64,000 nucleotides of DNA from Flaccisagitta enflata (lineage: Eukaryota > Chaetognatha > Sagittoidea > Aphragmophora). Below, one piece after another: positions 36,871 to 49,776 of this stretch (positions are counted from its first letter, which is position 1; the number at the start of each line of letters is the position of its first letter). The position numbers were made by a program, and so were the translations under genes. The stretch is from positions 24,676,001 to 24,740,000 of the forward strand of contig OZ231126.1 in assembly GCA_965153355.1 (NCBI GenBank). The letters are read 5' to 3'. Below the pieces are notes generated by a model. It saw nothing but the letters and a program-made list of their open reading frames with translations. It searched no databases and was not told the origin of the DNA.

Positions 36871-37230
36871 TTGGTCAATTTGAATCATTCAGATCGCCGT
36901 TATTCAATTTCTTTGGAATGATTTCCATCTAATCGCCATCTTCTTTTCACTGCTTACCCCCCGGCGAGAGATTTTCTCTACCCCCTCACTCACTTCCATG
37001 ACGTAGAGCCTCTGTTTCTGTTCTCTCTATCTCTGGCTTTGAAAGAAACACGTGAAGCCATAATTTATGTCATGTGACCCATGTAAGCTCCTCCTTCTTC
37101 TCCCTCTCCTCCTTCTTCTCCTTATTCTCCTTCTCCTCCTCCTCCTTCTTCTTCTCCCTCTTCATCCTGGTCCAAGTCAAACTTCTCTTCCTCATCACTT
37201 TCCTCATCCTCTAAACATCATCACGTCTTC

Positions 37231-37482
<252 letters not shown>

Positions 37483-37703
37483 TGAGATTCGCGTTGCGTG
37501 AATTTTCTCTCAAAAAATAAAAATGGGCGACAACAGCCACAAGATAGTCCTTTTTCTTGTTCCTCTTCTTTTACATGAAACAACAATTAAAAAAGAAGAA
37601 ATAAACAAGAAAATTTTGCGTCGTTGCAATTAAGTGCAGGTGCTTCGTACAATTTCTGATATTTGCTTCGTCTTGAGGAACAACTGAAGCAATGAGATGA
37701 ACG

Positions 37704-38142
<439 letters not shown>

Positions 38143-38529
38143 CATCAACGACAGGTGTTTCTTTCTTTCAAATCGCTCTTCAAAGTAACTTTAACATAAA
38201 ACGATGCTCATAAATTGTGAGGAGAGAAGTCAATAAATTTCGCGACAATAGATTTACACCTCTGATAAGATAAACATTTATAATACGATGCTTCATCGCT
38301 GCGAGATATCCGATCTCATGCTCTATTTGCCCTTTATAACTAAAATACAAAAGGAAGAACAATGAAAATAAATCGAACGAAAAATGACAAAGAGAAGTAC
38401 ATCCGAAAGAAAGAAGAGAACAAAAGACAAACAAGGTCTCCTACGACATATATTTATTGAAGTACTCCACAACTACCAGTTACCAATCCTGAAAAGCCTC
38501 TGAATCTAGTAATCGTTTGAATTTGTTTG
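38143..38529. other. No gene recognised
   Basis: Anonymous sequence. An 84-codon reverse frame has no recognisable domain. Confidence 0.45.
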
Positions 38530-38660
38530 TGGTGGATATATCTGTACTGGGGCAGTGATGTGAAAAACTGCTTTCAACGCTTTGGCAGGGGCATAGATGC
38601 GGTAACTACCTATAATTACCTTACTATCGACAGACGGCTGAACGGACGGACACGATGACT
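38530..38660 (+). mobile_element. Degenerate family A element
   Basis: GGATATATCTGTACTGGGGCAG, GGCAGGGGCATAGATGCGG and GAACGGACGGACACGATGACTAA are decayed counterparts of family blocks. Confidence 0.35.
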
Positions 38661-38699
38661 AATAAGCCAAAATGATCAGTGATGGAGTAACGAAGTACG

Positions 38700-38788
38700 A
38701 TCTGACTGACTGACTGACTGACTGACTGACTGACTGACTGACTGACTGACTGACTGACTGACTGACTGACTGACTGACTGACTGACAA
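38700..38788. repeat. (TGAC)n microsatellite
   Basis: About 21 units of a GACT/TGAC tetranucleotide. Confidence 0.95.
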
Positions 38789-39189
38789 ACTTACTGACTG
38801 ACTGGGTGACCGACGCCCGTTGTGAGATAGATTGTCGGTGCTATCATTTGATTAAATCTTTCAAGTGGACCTAAAGGCTAATGTCACAATCTCTTTTCCA
38901 TGCGAGAACCCGACTTACCACCACGTTATCAGTGTTACCGCAATGTCTATTGCATTGTGACAAGTTTTTATAGTTTGATGACCTACATAACTACCCGGAT
39001 TACCTTGCCAAACCATATTTTGTGACCACCCCTACCCCTAGGGGGCCTAAAGATAAGGTCAAAATGGCCACATTGGCATGTCCGGATTTTGTCCGGACAA
39101 GCAGATAACAAGCAAACCCCATCAAAAAATAGATTATCTGATCATTTCTCAGCTTTTAATCAGTTATCATCGATCCAATGTGATGTACA

Positions 39190-39404
39190 AACAAGGCCGG
39201 ATACACGGCTACCCCAGTCGCGTGCGGGTGGGCAGGGGCCATATTTTAGGTCAGTGGAGCATTTGGGCAGGAGCGGTATAGCCAAAAACCCCATAAACGC
39301 CGAAAAAGTAAAGTGTGACAGTAAAGTGTGACGGACCGATGGACCGACGGACGGACGGACGGACCGACAAAGCGGGGTGTAGAGTCGCGTAGCACGCGAC
39401 TAAA
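39190..39404 (+). mobile_element. Family A1 element, intact
   Basis: AACAAGGCCGGATACACGG, CCAGTCGCGTGC, GGGTGGGCAGGGGCC, a locally duplicated AAAGTGTGAC block, (GACG)-type core, GTAGAGTCGCGTAGCACG and CGACTAAAAA. Confidence 0.85.
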
Positions 39405-39649
39405 AATTTCATGTAACTGCGCAAATGCTAAGTTGTTCAAATATTGTATTATCATCAAATTTTGATCTTTCTAACTTTTTTGCCTTTTCATGGCAAAATC
39501 TGAGTATGCCGATTATCTTTTTTTTAAACACTATCAATTTTCAAAGCTAATCTCTTTTCAGGTTTCTATCTAATAGAGGACTACTTGAAGGACATATGCT
39601 CCAAATTTCATGCCACTGTGACGCCCCAATCCCGTGTAATGACACTTTT

Positions 39650-39898
39650 CTTCAAGCGTGATTATTCCGCACACCCTCCCAGCTCTTCTGTCACACTCAT
39701 GTCACGCTTTATGTCTGTCACTGTCACGCCATTGTGAAACTGATGATGGAAATTTGAATGAAACGATGAGAAAGAGCATGAATTTTTGCCTCTACACTGA
39801 AAATTTCAGGTCTTAACTCCCGGGCATTCAGCCGTATTGAAATTTTCAATGTGATTGGTCAGTAAATTGTTGCAGAATAATCACGCTTCACGATGAAT
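39650..39898. repeat. Possible small foldback
   Basis: AAGCGTGATTATTCCGC and TGCAGAATAATCACGCTTC are inverted, about 200 bp apart. Inner pairing is weak. Confidence 0.4.
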
Positions 39899-40611
39899 CT
39901 TTGTAGTTAATTCTTTGTTATCAGCGCATGTATGCACTCCCAGCAAAATGGTATTACAAAAAAATCATGAAATGCCCATATCTTGCAAACCCTTTGAGAA
40001 AGACTAAAGATTTTTTGCATGAATCAGTACTGTACTAAAACGATTACAAACAGAGCTTTTGGTGCATCTCGGACACATCTAACCAACCCAACCAGCCCAA
40101 CCAGCCTACCACCCAAAAAATAAAAAAAACGGCATAACTTCTAAAGTATTTGTCCGATTTGGCTGAAATTTTGCGCAGTGGTTCTTTCAGATAATGCCCA
40201 CTTAAATTGATCCTTAAAGGAAAATTTAGTAACTTTTTGCCAACTGGCCCGACCAGCCAAAAAAGCTGCTTATAGAGATTTTTCAAAAAAATCGAAATCT
40301 CAATTTTTTTCAGCAGAATTGGGTCTGATTGAATTCTTGAACTGTGATTTAGTAAAATATTCACATTTTTTGGGTTTTGCTGGCTATAACAACTCAATTT
40401 TGGCTTATTTTCGATCTTTATTTGTTGCATTTCAGCCTTATTTACATGAAAATCGAGGATCAGTAAGAAAATTCAGTTTTTGAACCATGTTCATATTGAC
40501 ATAAGCTATCTGATTATGAATGTTTTTGTCAAATTCTCTCAATTTTGAAATTGACCTTTTTCGCTATCTCGCAAAAAAGAGATTATAGAAACAGCCTTAA
40601 ACTAAACATAT
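39899..40611. other. No gene recognised
   Basis: Anonymous sequence. The 128-codon reverse frame (40044-40430) has no recognisable domain. Confidence 0.45.
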
Positions 40612-40694
40612 AGTGCTTTCACGCTCAAGGAAGAAATCCTTTATTCATTGAAAAAACATGATTATCATGTTTTTTCCTTGAGCGTGAAAGCACT
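40612..40694. mobile_element. About 83-bp hairpin miniature element, copy 2
   Basis: AGTGCTTTCACGCTCAAGG at the left and CCTTGAGCGTGAAAGCACT at the right are perfect inverted repeats. Same family as 28936-29034. Confidence 0.8.
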
Positions 40695-41090
40695 AATAGA
40701 GACAATTGTTCATCTTAATTTAAAAATATTTTTATGTACAACGTTTTTTTTTTCAGCGGTTAAGAATTGTTAGAATTGCATTGAATTGTTTTTTGTTTTT
40801 TTTTATGCTCGATAGGTGTTTGATGTGGGAAGATCACTATCGGGGCACCTGAATAATACGGCTAAGTTACAGTTAAACTTATTAGACTTGAGAATACGGG
40901 TGCATGTATTGCCAGTTGTTGCACCATGAAAGTCATGTATTATTTTGTTCTTTCATCTTGGCTTTCTATTGGTACAACAAGCTCGACAAAGAAACAGTTG
41001 TGTGGTTGATTTTACCTCTTGTTACAAAATTACTGAACTACATAACTACATTACATAATCACATAACTATACTGCTACATACACCGTCTT

Positions 41091-41647
41091 CGGATCGGAC
41101 TGTGAAATGTAAAACCTTTATAGCTCCTAAACCACTAGGAAAAAAGTCATGAAATTTTCAGTGAATATTGGTAACATGTGACAGTTTTTGCATGTCAGAG
41201 CTCAGATCATAGTATAGAAATGGTGAGGGGAAGACAAAATATTGAAAGAAAACTCATTTTTAATCAGTATCTATTTTTCCCCATTTCCTTAGAAAGGAGT
41301 TGTCTTTATCTGCTTGAAATTGCTTTGCATTTCAACAAAAACTCTAGGATTTATTTTCAATGACAGATGTTAACTTATGTATCATCTATTTGCTGCATAT
41401 TCTGAGAGAAAAACAGCACCTTCCAAAAAAAAAAAAAAAAACAGGTAAAAAAAACCATTTTGCTTAAAAAATGGATGTTCATTCAATATTTTGTTTTCCC
41501 CTCACCTTTTCTATATTATGATCTGAGCTTTGACATGCAAAAACCGTCACATGTTACCAATATTCACTGAAAATTTCATGACTTTTTTTCAAGTGGTTCA
41601 GGAGCTATAAAGGTTTTGCATTTCACAGTCCGATCCGAAGACGGTGT
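41091..41647. mobile_element. 557-bp foldback element with long arms
   Basis: Ends ACACCGTCTTCGGATCGG and CCGATCCGAAGACGGTGT are exact complements. The arms run about 160-170 bp with few mismatches. They include GTCATGAAATTTTCAGTGAA and CATGTGACAGTTTTTGCATG on the left, with complements on the right, around a loop of about 220 bp. Confidence 0.85.
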
Positions 41648-42088
41648 AATCACACAACTACAACATTACATAATTACTCAATTACAATACAAAATCTCCC
41701 GAATGACTAATACATGTATGAATAAGAATACTGATTGATTTACTTTTTTACTTTGTTATGTTAATAGATCAACCAATCCGCATTTTGTCGATATGTTCAA
41801 GAGTTAGACAGTACTGGAAGTCCAAAAGTCTTATTTTTTTCTGAAACATATTTAAAACTGGCAAACCATGTGTGCACGTTCCTTTTTCGCGATTGATTAA
41901 TGATAAATAGATAATCTTCAAACGTCAAAGTTGGCCTTCCATTCTACTGAGCGTTTTCTACAAAAAATGGAGAGAAAAATGTATGACAAAAAAAAACACA
42001 GGAGAAAAAAACTTTTTGGGAAAAAATGGCTTAGAATGCGTAAGTCGGCTTCGGTCACCTTTGCTTTTGAACTGTGTTTTTAGAAGTA
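41648..42088. other. No gene recognised
   Basis: AT-rich anonymous sequence. Confidence 0.45.
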
Positions 42089-42091
42089 AGC

Positions 42092-42123
<32 letters not shown>
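42089..42123. repeat. (CT)n microsatellite
   Basis: About 17 CT units. Confidence 0.9.
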
Positions 42124-42126
<3 letters not shown>

Positions 42127-42459
42127 TCTTCTTGTCTTGATGAAAAAAATGGGACGAGGTAATTAATGATATCCGTTGTTGTTTGCAATCGATGATTAAT
42201 TATGTGTTATTGAAAATGTGTTCATCCGCCAGCCGCAACCGCGAATAAATTGTTTTTAACAAGGCCTTTGACGACCGACTATAACCCGCTAATCACGCTT
42301 TTTTGAAAACAAATAAAAGAAGCTATAAGTTTGGGAGCAACCTCGAACTGATGTACAAAGTCTGTCAATCTGTTTGTCTACAATGTAGAATATGGCATTT
42401 ATGTAGAGGCTACGAATCCCCGTTGACTCATTTTACAGGACAACAACGGCTCCCTCAAT

Positions 42460-42580
42460 TTTTAGGTGCGACAAAGCACCTCTATAACTGGCTGTGTCCG
42501 TCGGTCTGTTGGTCTGTCCGTCTGTAACGCATTCGTTCGACGATCTACATGTCGCACCTTATTGGCCTACTTGGCCTTGT
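42460..42580 (-). mobile_element. Family A4 element, intact
   Basis: TTTTTAGGTGCGACAAAGC start, CTGTGTCCGTCGGTC core, GTAACGCATTCGTTCGACG, then GTCGCACCT and TACTTGGCCTTG before TTTTTT. Nearly identical to 26822-26932 apart from core length. Confidence 0.9.
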
Positions 42581-43930
<1,350 letters not shown>

Positions 43931-44413
43931 ATAGTCGCAAAAGCGTCAGATGGTCAGCGGTGCCCGTTGCCCCTAAGTTAATGTATGTCAGATGTGGAGG
44001 AGCCAATGATCTATGCCAGGATTTAGCCATTGAGGCAAGGATTTAAGACCCAAGGCTGGGATTAGAGCTATGAGGCTTGAATTTTAACCGTGAGGCTGGA
44101 ATTTTAGCCACAAGGCTGGGGTTTAAGCTATATGGTTGGGTTTGAAGCCTCCAGGCTGGAATCGGGGCCTTGAGGCTGGAGTTGGAGCTTTGGGGCTGGG
44201 ATTGGAGCCTTGAAGCTAGAATAGGAGCCATGAGGCTGGAATTGGAGCACTGAGGCTGGGATTGGAGCCTTAAGGCTGGGAAGTGGAGCCTCAAGCTTAG
44301 AATTTGGGCTTTGAGGCCAGGGGGGGGATGGAGCAGGAGGAGGAGATGGAGGAATAATTTCCCTATATGTGTAAAAGAATAGGTCATTGGCCCCTTCGGA
44401 GCCGCTGCCCAAA
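43931..44413 (-). mobile_element. Family C element, diverged copy 5
   Basis: Hairpin end ATAGTCGCAAAAGCG, then GGTCAGCGGTGCCCG; right end GAGCCGCTGCCCAAAA. The interior carries about 14 units of a 21-bp repeat (GAGGCTGGAATTGGAGCC type). The left copy of the long inverted repeat is mostly lost. Confidence 0.7.
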
Positions 44414-44589
44414 AGCGGCTTAAAGAGGTAGAAGACGGTCTGTCGTGTCTAGCCGAGGGGCAAGGGCAAGTGCAAAAGAAAGGTGACAATATCGTGACCC
44501 TTATAAATCTTGAAATCTTGAGTCTCATGAGATTAGAAAAGAAGTTGAAATATTTGAAACAGCCGGTAAAGCTTCATCAGGCGTAGTTT

Positions 44590-44835
44590 ATGAAGAAGAA
44601 GGAGATAACGAAAAAGATGGAAAAGAACAAGAAAAAAATGAAGAAAATGAAGAAAATGAAGAAAAAAGAAGAAAATGAAAAAGAAAAAAATCGTGAGAAG
44701 AATAAGAAAAAGAAGAAGGCAAGTGATATAAAAGGAAACGGCAGAAGAGGAAATAGCCGAAGAAGAGGATGAAGAAAGAGAATGAGGAGAAGAAGAATGA
44801 GAAAAAGAAGAATGAGAAAAAGAAGAAGAATGAGT
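44590..44835. repeat. Purine-rich GAA/AAG tract
   Basis: Mostly AAG/GAA-type text on the + strand. The Lys/Glu frames are compositional. Confidence 0.8.
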
Positions 44836-44919
44836 TTCTGACATTAGATGGATTTCGATCGGCGGCAACGAGCATAAAAACGTCCTCATAACACTCAAAT
44901 TGGAGAAATCACTCTTGTT

Positions 44920-44921
<2 letters not shown>

Positions 44922-44956
<35 letters not shown>
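44922..44956. repeat. (CT)n microsatellite
   Basis: About 17 CT units. Confidence 0.9.
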
Positions 44957-44958
<2 letters not shown>

Positions 44959-45381
44959 CTTGTTTTCGAATCTCTATCTGTCTATCCATGTTCTGTTAAC
45001 CAGTGTCCCTTCTCATGCTCCAAGGGGCGGCTTCCTCATATTGTTTCATGACTTTTATTGCTTGAGAACAGGGGGATATGTTCCAATCAATTGAACGTTC
45101 CTTTTGGATTCAATGGGTAATAAAACTAATGAGGATCACTGCTCCCCACTCACTTTCACTTCAAAAAAGCAAAAGAGAAGAAGAATGTCAGCTGAGCAAG
45201 TGGGGGACAACGAAGAGGACAACAGAAGAAGAAAAATCGTTAACGGCATTCAACAACTGAACAAAATTTCGCCTTTGAAATGGTAGCGACTATATTTTTC
45301 TTGACCTAACTTACGCAGTACACACTTTTAAACCGCATGTACGACACCTGCTTGTGGATGCGATAGTGCTCATGAGTTCGA

Positions 45382-45404
45382 CTGTCTGTCTGTCTGTCTG
45401 TCTT

Positions 45405-45493
<89 letters not shown>
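45382..45493. repeat. (TCTG)n-(TC)n compound microsatellite
   Basis: About 18 TCTG units followed by about 20 TC units. Confidence 0.95.
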
Positions 45494-45499
<6 letters not shown>

Positions 45500-45671
45500 C
45501 TTCCTGTGGCTTGGTAATATAAAGCAGCCTTTTTTTGCATCTTTTCGTTCCCTCTGGCTGTGAGGATCTTCTCTCCTCGTTCCATTTCATATTTCTTCCA
45601 TCATATCTCTTTCTCTATTTCATATGTTTCCTCTGCTTTTTCCCTCTCCTCCTTTTCACCCTCCTTCTCTT

Positions 45672-45704
45672 CCTCCTCCTCCTCCTCCTCCTCCTCCTCC
45701 TCCT
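45672..45704. repeat. (TCC)n microsatellite
   Basis: About 11 TCC units within a T/C-rich region at 45580-45900. Confidence 0.85.
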
Positions 45705-45927
45705 GCTTCTTCTTCACCATTGCGTATCACGGTGTCTGCACGTGCTTCTCACCCCCTTTCCCTTCTCGCGTGTGTTACGAGACCCAAATCGAAATCCAAT
45801 CGTCAAATCCATTTCCTCGTTTTTCCTCCTTTTTTCTCCTTTTTTGTCTTTTTTGTCTTTTTCGTCTTTTTCTTCCTTTTTTGTCGACTTTTTCTCCCCC
45901 ATCCCAAAGCTTGTCTTTTTCCTTTCT

Positions 45928-46154
45928 TGTTAGTCACTTTCACACAACTGTGCAACCCGCGTTATCCCTCCATCTGTCCGTCATCCGCCCGCCCGTCCAT
46001 TCATACATCTGTCAAACTTTTTAAAAAAAACTTTTTTAGTGTTTATGGGCGATTACTGCATTACTCATCATGCCTAAATCCATGGTTAGCCATTTTTTAT
46101 TACTGCCCATGTCCACCCGCACGCGACTCTGGTAGCCGTGTATCCGAACTTGTT
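45928..46154 (-). mobile_element. Family A1 element, decayed
   Basis: TTAGTCACTTTCACACAACT at the hairpin end is strongly eroded. The far end CCCGCACGCGACTCTGG and GCCGTGTATCCGAACTTGTT is well preserved. Confidence 0.65.
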
Positions 46155-46731
46155 TTCAAATATATGTATATTTCATTTCTAACGTTAAGCTTTTCTTCTT
46201 CCCACTTAAGCCGCATCTTCTCCATTTTTTTCTCTTTCCCTCATTTTTACCTTTTTCTCTTTTTCTCTCATCTCTATTTACATACTTTTTCTTTCTTTTG
46301 GGGGGGGGAGGAGCATTCTCTCTTGAATGTTTTTTTCCGGTACATGAATTTCTTCCAATAACCATGTGCATTACGAATTTTGACTATCAATCTGCCAAAC
46401 TGCTGCCAATCTGTCTGCCACTTCATTGGACATTCATTCTCTTAACCTGTACACCTGATCTTGACGCGATCCTTTTTTTCTATTTTTTTCCCTTTTTTTT
46501 TGCGCATGAAAAAAAATGCGCTTCCATGGTGTGTCAAAAACTGATGAACTAATCAATTTTCTTCTTTTTCTTGTTATGCTCTCCAGATCATTCTAACTTC
46601 GACATGAAAATCGAAGACAAACGTCGAGATTCTCGTCTTTTTAACTCCACGATTCCCCCGTACCATCCAATGACATTAAAAAATAAAAAAAATCGAATAT
46701 TGCATCTATTTTCCGCTGCGGTTTCGTATGT
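46155..46731. other. No gene recognised
   Basis: Anonymous sequence with T/C-rich stretches. Confidence 0.45.
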
Positions 46732-46774
46732 GTGTGTGACACACTGTGATTGTGAGTGTGTGTTTGTGTTTGTG

Positions 46775-46882
<108 letters not shown>

Positions 46883-46989
46883 ACCGCTTTGATTCCTGAT
46901 TAGATAACTTTTTTTTTCTTCAAAAATTTTCTGCGCGTTGAAAGGGAAATTCCGTCAACAACCTCAAGAAACAAGAAACAGGGCTGGAT

Positions 46990-47225
46990 GAATGGATGAA
47001 CAGATGAACGAATGAATGAATGAATGAATGAATACGTGAATGAATTATTGAATGAATGAACGAATGAATGAATGAATGAATGAATGAATGCATGATAAAA
47101 AGAATGAATGAATGAATGAATGAATGAATGAATGAATGAATGAATGAATGAATGAATGAATGAATGAATGAATGAATGAATGAATGAATGAACGAATGAA
47201 TGAATGATGAATGAAAGAATGAACG
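46990..47225. repeat. (GAAT)n array
   Basis: About 50 GAAT/TGAA tetranucleotide units with point interruptions. Confidence 0.95.
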
Positions 47226-47326
47226 AAAAAAAGATTAGATTGCTGCTGCTCTTTGATAAAAATACTTTAGTTTTGTGACTGAAACATTTGCGTAACCGAC
47301 TGACAATGACTGATTGACCAATGGAC

Positions 47327-47327
<1 letters not shown>

Positions 47328-47367
<40 letters not shown>
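47328..47367. repeat. (ACAG)n microsatellite
   Basis: About 10 units. Confidence 0.9.
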
Positions 47368-47502
47368 TACAGAACAACGTCACAGCCTCACAACGAATAA
47401 AGATGCAAGGCAAGGAGGCCTCAAAAACTTTTTCCAAACGCGTACAAGACGATCGTTTGTCTTAATATTACAACCCAAACCATAACACGAAAACACGCTT
47501 CA

Positions 47503-47599
<97 letters not shown>

Positions 47600-47606
47600 T
47601 GTGTGT

Positions 47607-47671
<65 letters not shown>

Positions 47672-47755
47672 TTTCTGTGTTTGTTTGCTGTCTATCTGTC
47701 TCTTCCATCTCTTTTCTCTGACGGAGTGTGCTTGTGTCTGTTTGTCTTTCTGTCC

Positions 47756-47802
<47 letters not shown>

Positions 47803-47806
47803 ATTT

Positions 47807-47870
<64 letters not shown>

Positions 47871-48109
47871 GGTCCATCTGTCTGTCGGTCTGTTTGTCTG
47901 TCTTTCTGTCTATCTGTCTGTCTGTCTGTCTGTCATTTTGTCTGTTTGTCTGTCTGTCTGTCGGTCTGTCTGTTCTCTGTTCTCTCGTCCGTCCGTCTGT
48001 TCTGTCAGTCTTTTTGTCTGTCTGTCTGTCTGTCGTCGTTCGTCTGTCTTTTGTTCGTTTGTCTGTCTGTCTGTCTGTTCTGTCTCTCTGTCTCTCTCTC
48101 TCTCGTTTT

Positions 48110-48172
<63 letters not shown>
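47503..48172. repeat. (GT)n-(TGTC)n-(TC)n compound array, about 670 bp
   Basis: GT run to 47671 with two CT interruptions, a (TGTC)n block with variants 47744-48075, and a TC run 48117-48172. The very long Val/Cys, Cys/Leu/Ser and Thr/His frames are artefacts. Confidence 0.97.
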
Positions 48173-48177
<5 letters not shown>

Positions 48178-48431
48178 TCAGACTCTCTTTCTCATTCTCT
48201 CTCTTGCCTCCCATAAATCCTCAGGAAGCGGCGGTGTCTCGCGGGCGACCAGCCGATCCTTCGCTGCGTTTACTTCCGGTGAATGACGTCACTGCACGTG
48301 CGCGTGCGCGTCTTCTTACATGCGCAAATCGCTGCGTGTGAAACTACATGCGTGCAACTGCCTTCATCTACACAGATTTCACGCATTGAAACACTTTGTT
48401 ACATATGACTTACTTTTACGTGCGGAACCGA

Positions 48432-48437
<6 letters not shown>

Positions 48438-48462
<25 letters not shown>
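48438..48462. repeat. (CT)n microsatellite
   Basis: About 12 CT units in the CpG-rich flank. Confidence 0.85.
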
Positions 48463-48463
<1 letters not shown>

Positions 48464-49191
48464 TTTGCTAGTCATCTCTCTCGCGTGAAAATTCATCGAG
48501 ATTCATTAAAGAAGTTCCGCGTGTTCATACGACTTCGTCTTCCTACTCAACATATACGTGCGCGTGCGTGATACTCCCTCGATTTTATAACAAGATTCCT
48601 GGAGCGTAGCGCTACACGCGCGTGCGTGCATGTTAACTCTTCAAATTGACTGACTTGGGCGATGTTTTTTGCCCTTTCGCGTCATTGATCAAGTAGGCAA
48701 ACTTTTCCCCTCATCTTTTTTTTCTCCTTCGCTCGGGGCCGACTTTTGCATCGAATCCCGGTTTGATATTCGTCACGCATTTACGATTTCTTTTACGCTT
48801 TGACTGTTACAATTTCTTCTTGCATCCTTGATTCCTAAATTCATTCCTTCGTTCATGAAATCCTTCACTGGTTGCGAATTTCCGTATTTCATCTTTTCAT
48901 CCGTGACTACGCAACTGCGCATTTTTGTATCACTTCTGTGTTTTTAATCTGTCTACATCGTCGTGTGGACGAGTCATTGCATGCGCATTGAGGAAGCGCC
49001 CAGTGGCGGCGACGGCGACGGCGGCGGCGGCGGCGACGAATCGGCGGCAGGCGGCGTTGGTAGCGTCGGCAGCGTCGGCAGGCGGCGTCATAGGCGGCGT
49101 TGGCGGCAGCGGCAGCAGCGGCGCTTCTAAACTACGTCGTAAAAAACTCGTAAACGGAATCGAGGAGAAGCGAAGGAAGTGAAGTGAGGCA

Positions 49192-49275
49192 AGAAGAAGA
49201 AGAAGAAGAAGAAGAAGAAGAAGAAGAAGAAGAAGAAGAAGAAGAAGAAGAAGAAGAAGAAGAAGAAGAAGAAGG
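49192..49275. repeat. (GAA)n microsatellite
   Basis: About 27 AAG/GAA units, extended by purine-rich text to about 49410. It probably lies in the 5' leader. Confidence 0.95.
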
Positions 49276-49776
49276 AGAAGAAGAGGAAGAAGAAAAAGTG
49301 GAAAAAGGAAAGATAAGGAAGGAGAATAAAAGAAAAAAGGCTTAAAACTAAAAAAAGAGTATATTTGAGGAAGAAAGAAAGGAAGTAAAAGAAAAGAAGA
49401 AGAAGAAGAAAACGAAGAGCCCGTGAGTGTTTACTGAGGAAGAAGCAAGAGAAAAGTCAATTCATCTCCATACCTCGTAAACATAGGAGGAAAATATATA
49501 CACACGGCGTCGCCGAGAGGAGAAAAAAAAATCAGCTGAGAAGCGAGGAGGAGAAATTGCCCAAGTGAGGAACAGCTTTTATGAGTGTATCGGAATTTTC
49601 TTCCGGTTGATAAAGACGTCGGAAAAAAAGGACATTTTATCGATTGAAAATAACAAAAGGAGAAATTGAAAAAAAACCCACTCACATCGCATCTACACAC
49701 GAAAATAGTGCCGACGCTGGCACTTCCGGCAATATTCATCTGAACGTCGTCAAAAACCTTTTCCTTTTTTGACAAC

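Larger units (their letters stand above)
48180..49776 (+). promoter_or_regulatory. CpG-rich 5' flank / leader of the Hox5 gene
   Basis: Base composition shifts from AT-rich simple repeats to CpG-dense DNA (for example CACGTGCGCGTGCGCG near 48293, ACACGCGCGTGCGTGC near 48614, and a GGCGGCGGC-rich stretch 48999-49125). A (GAA)n tract follows at 49194-49275. This directly precedes the Hox exon and probably contains the transcription start and 5' leader. No convincing TATA box or start site could be fixed. An 85-codon frame at 48925-49182 could be an upstream ORF or chance, and is not called as a gene. Confidence 0.5.

Noticed and set aside
47505-48341. Open frames of 259-278 codons rich in Cys, Val, Leu and Ser
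   Set aside because: Generated by (GT)n, (TGTC)n and (TC)n arrays; no non-repeat domain.
48925-49182. 85-codon frame with an Ala/Gly-rich segment upstream of the Hox exon
   Set aside because: The Ala/Gly part comes from the GCG-rich tract. It could be an upstream ORF, but nothing shows it is translated.
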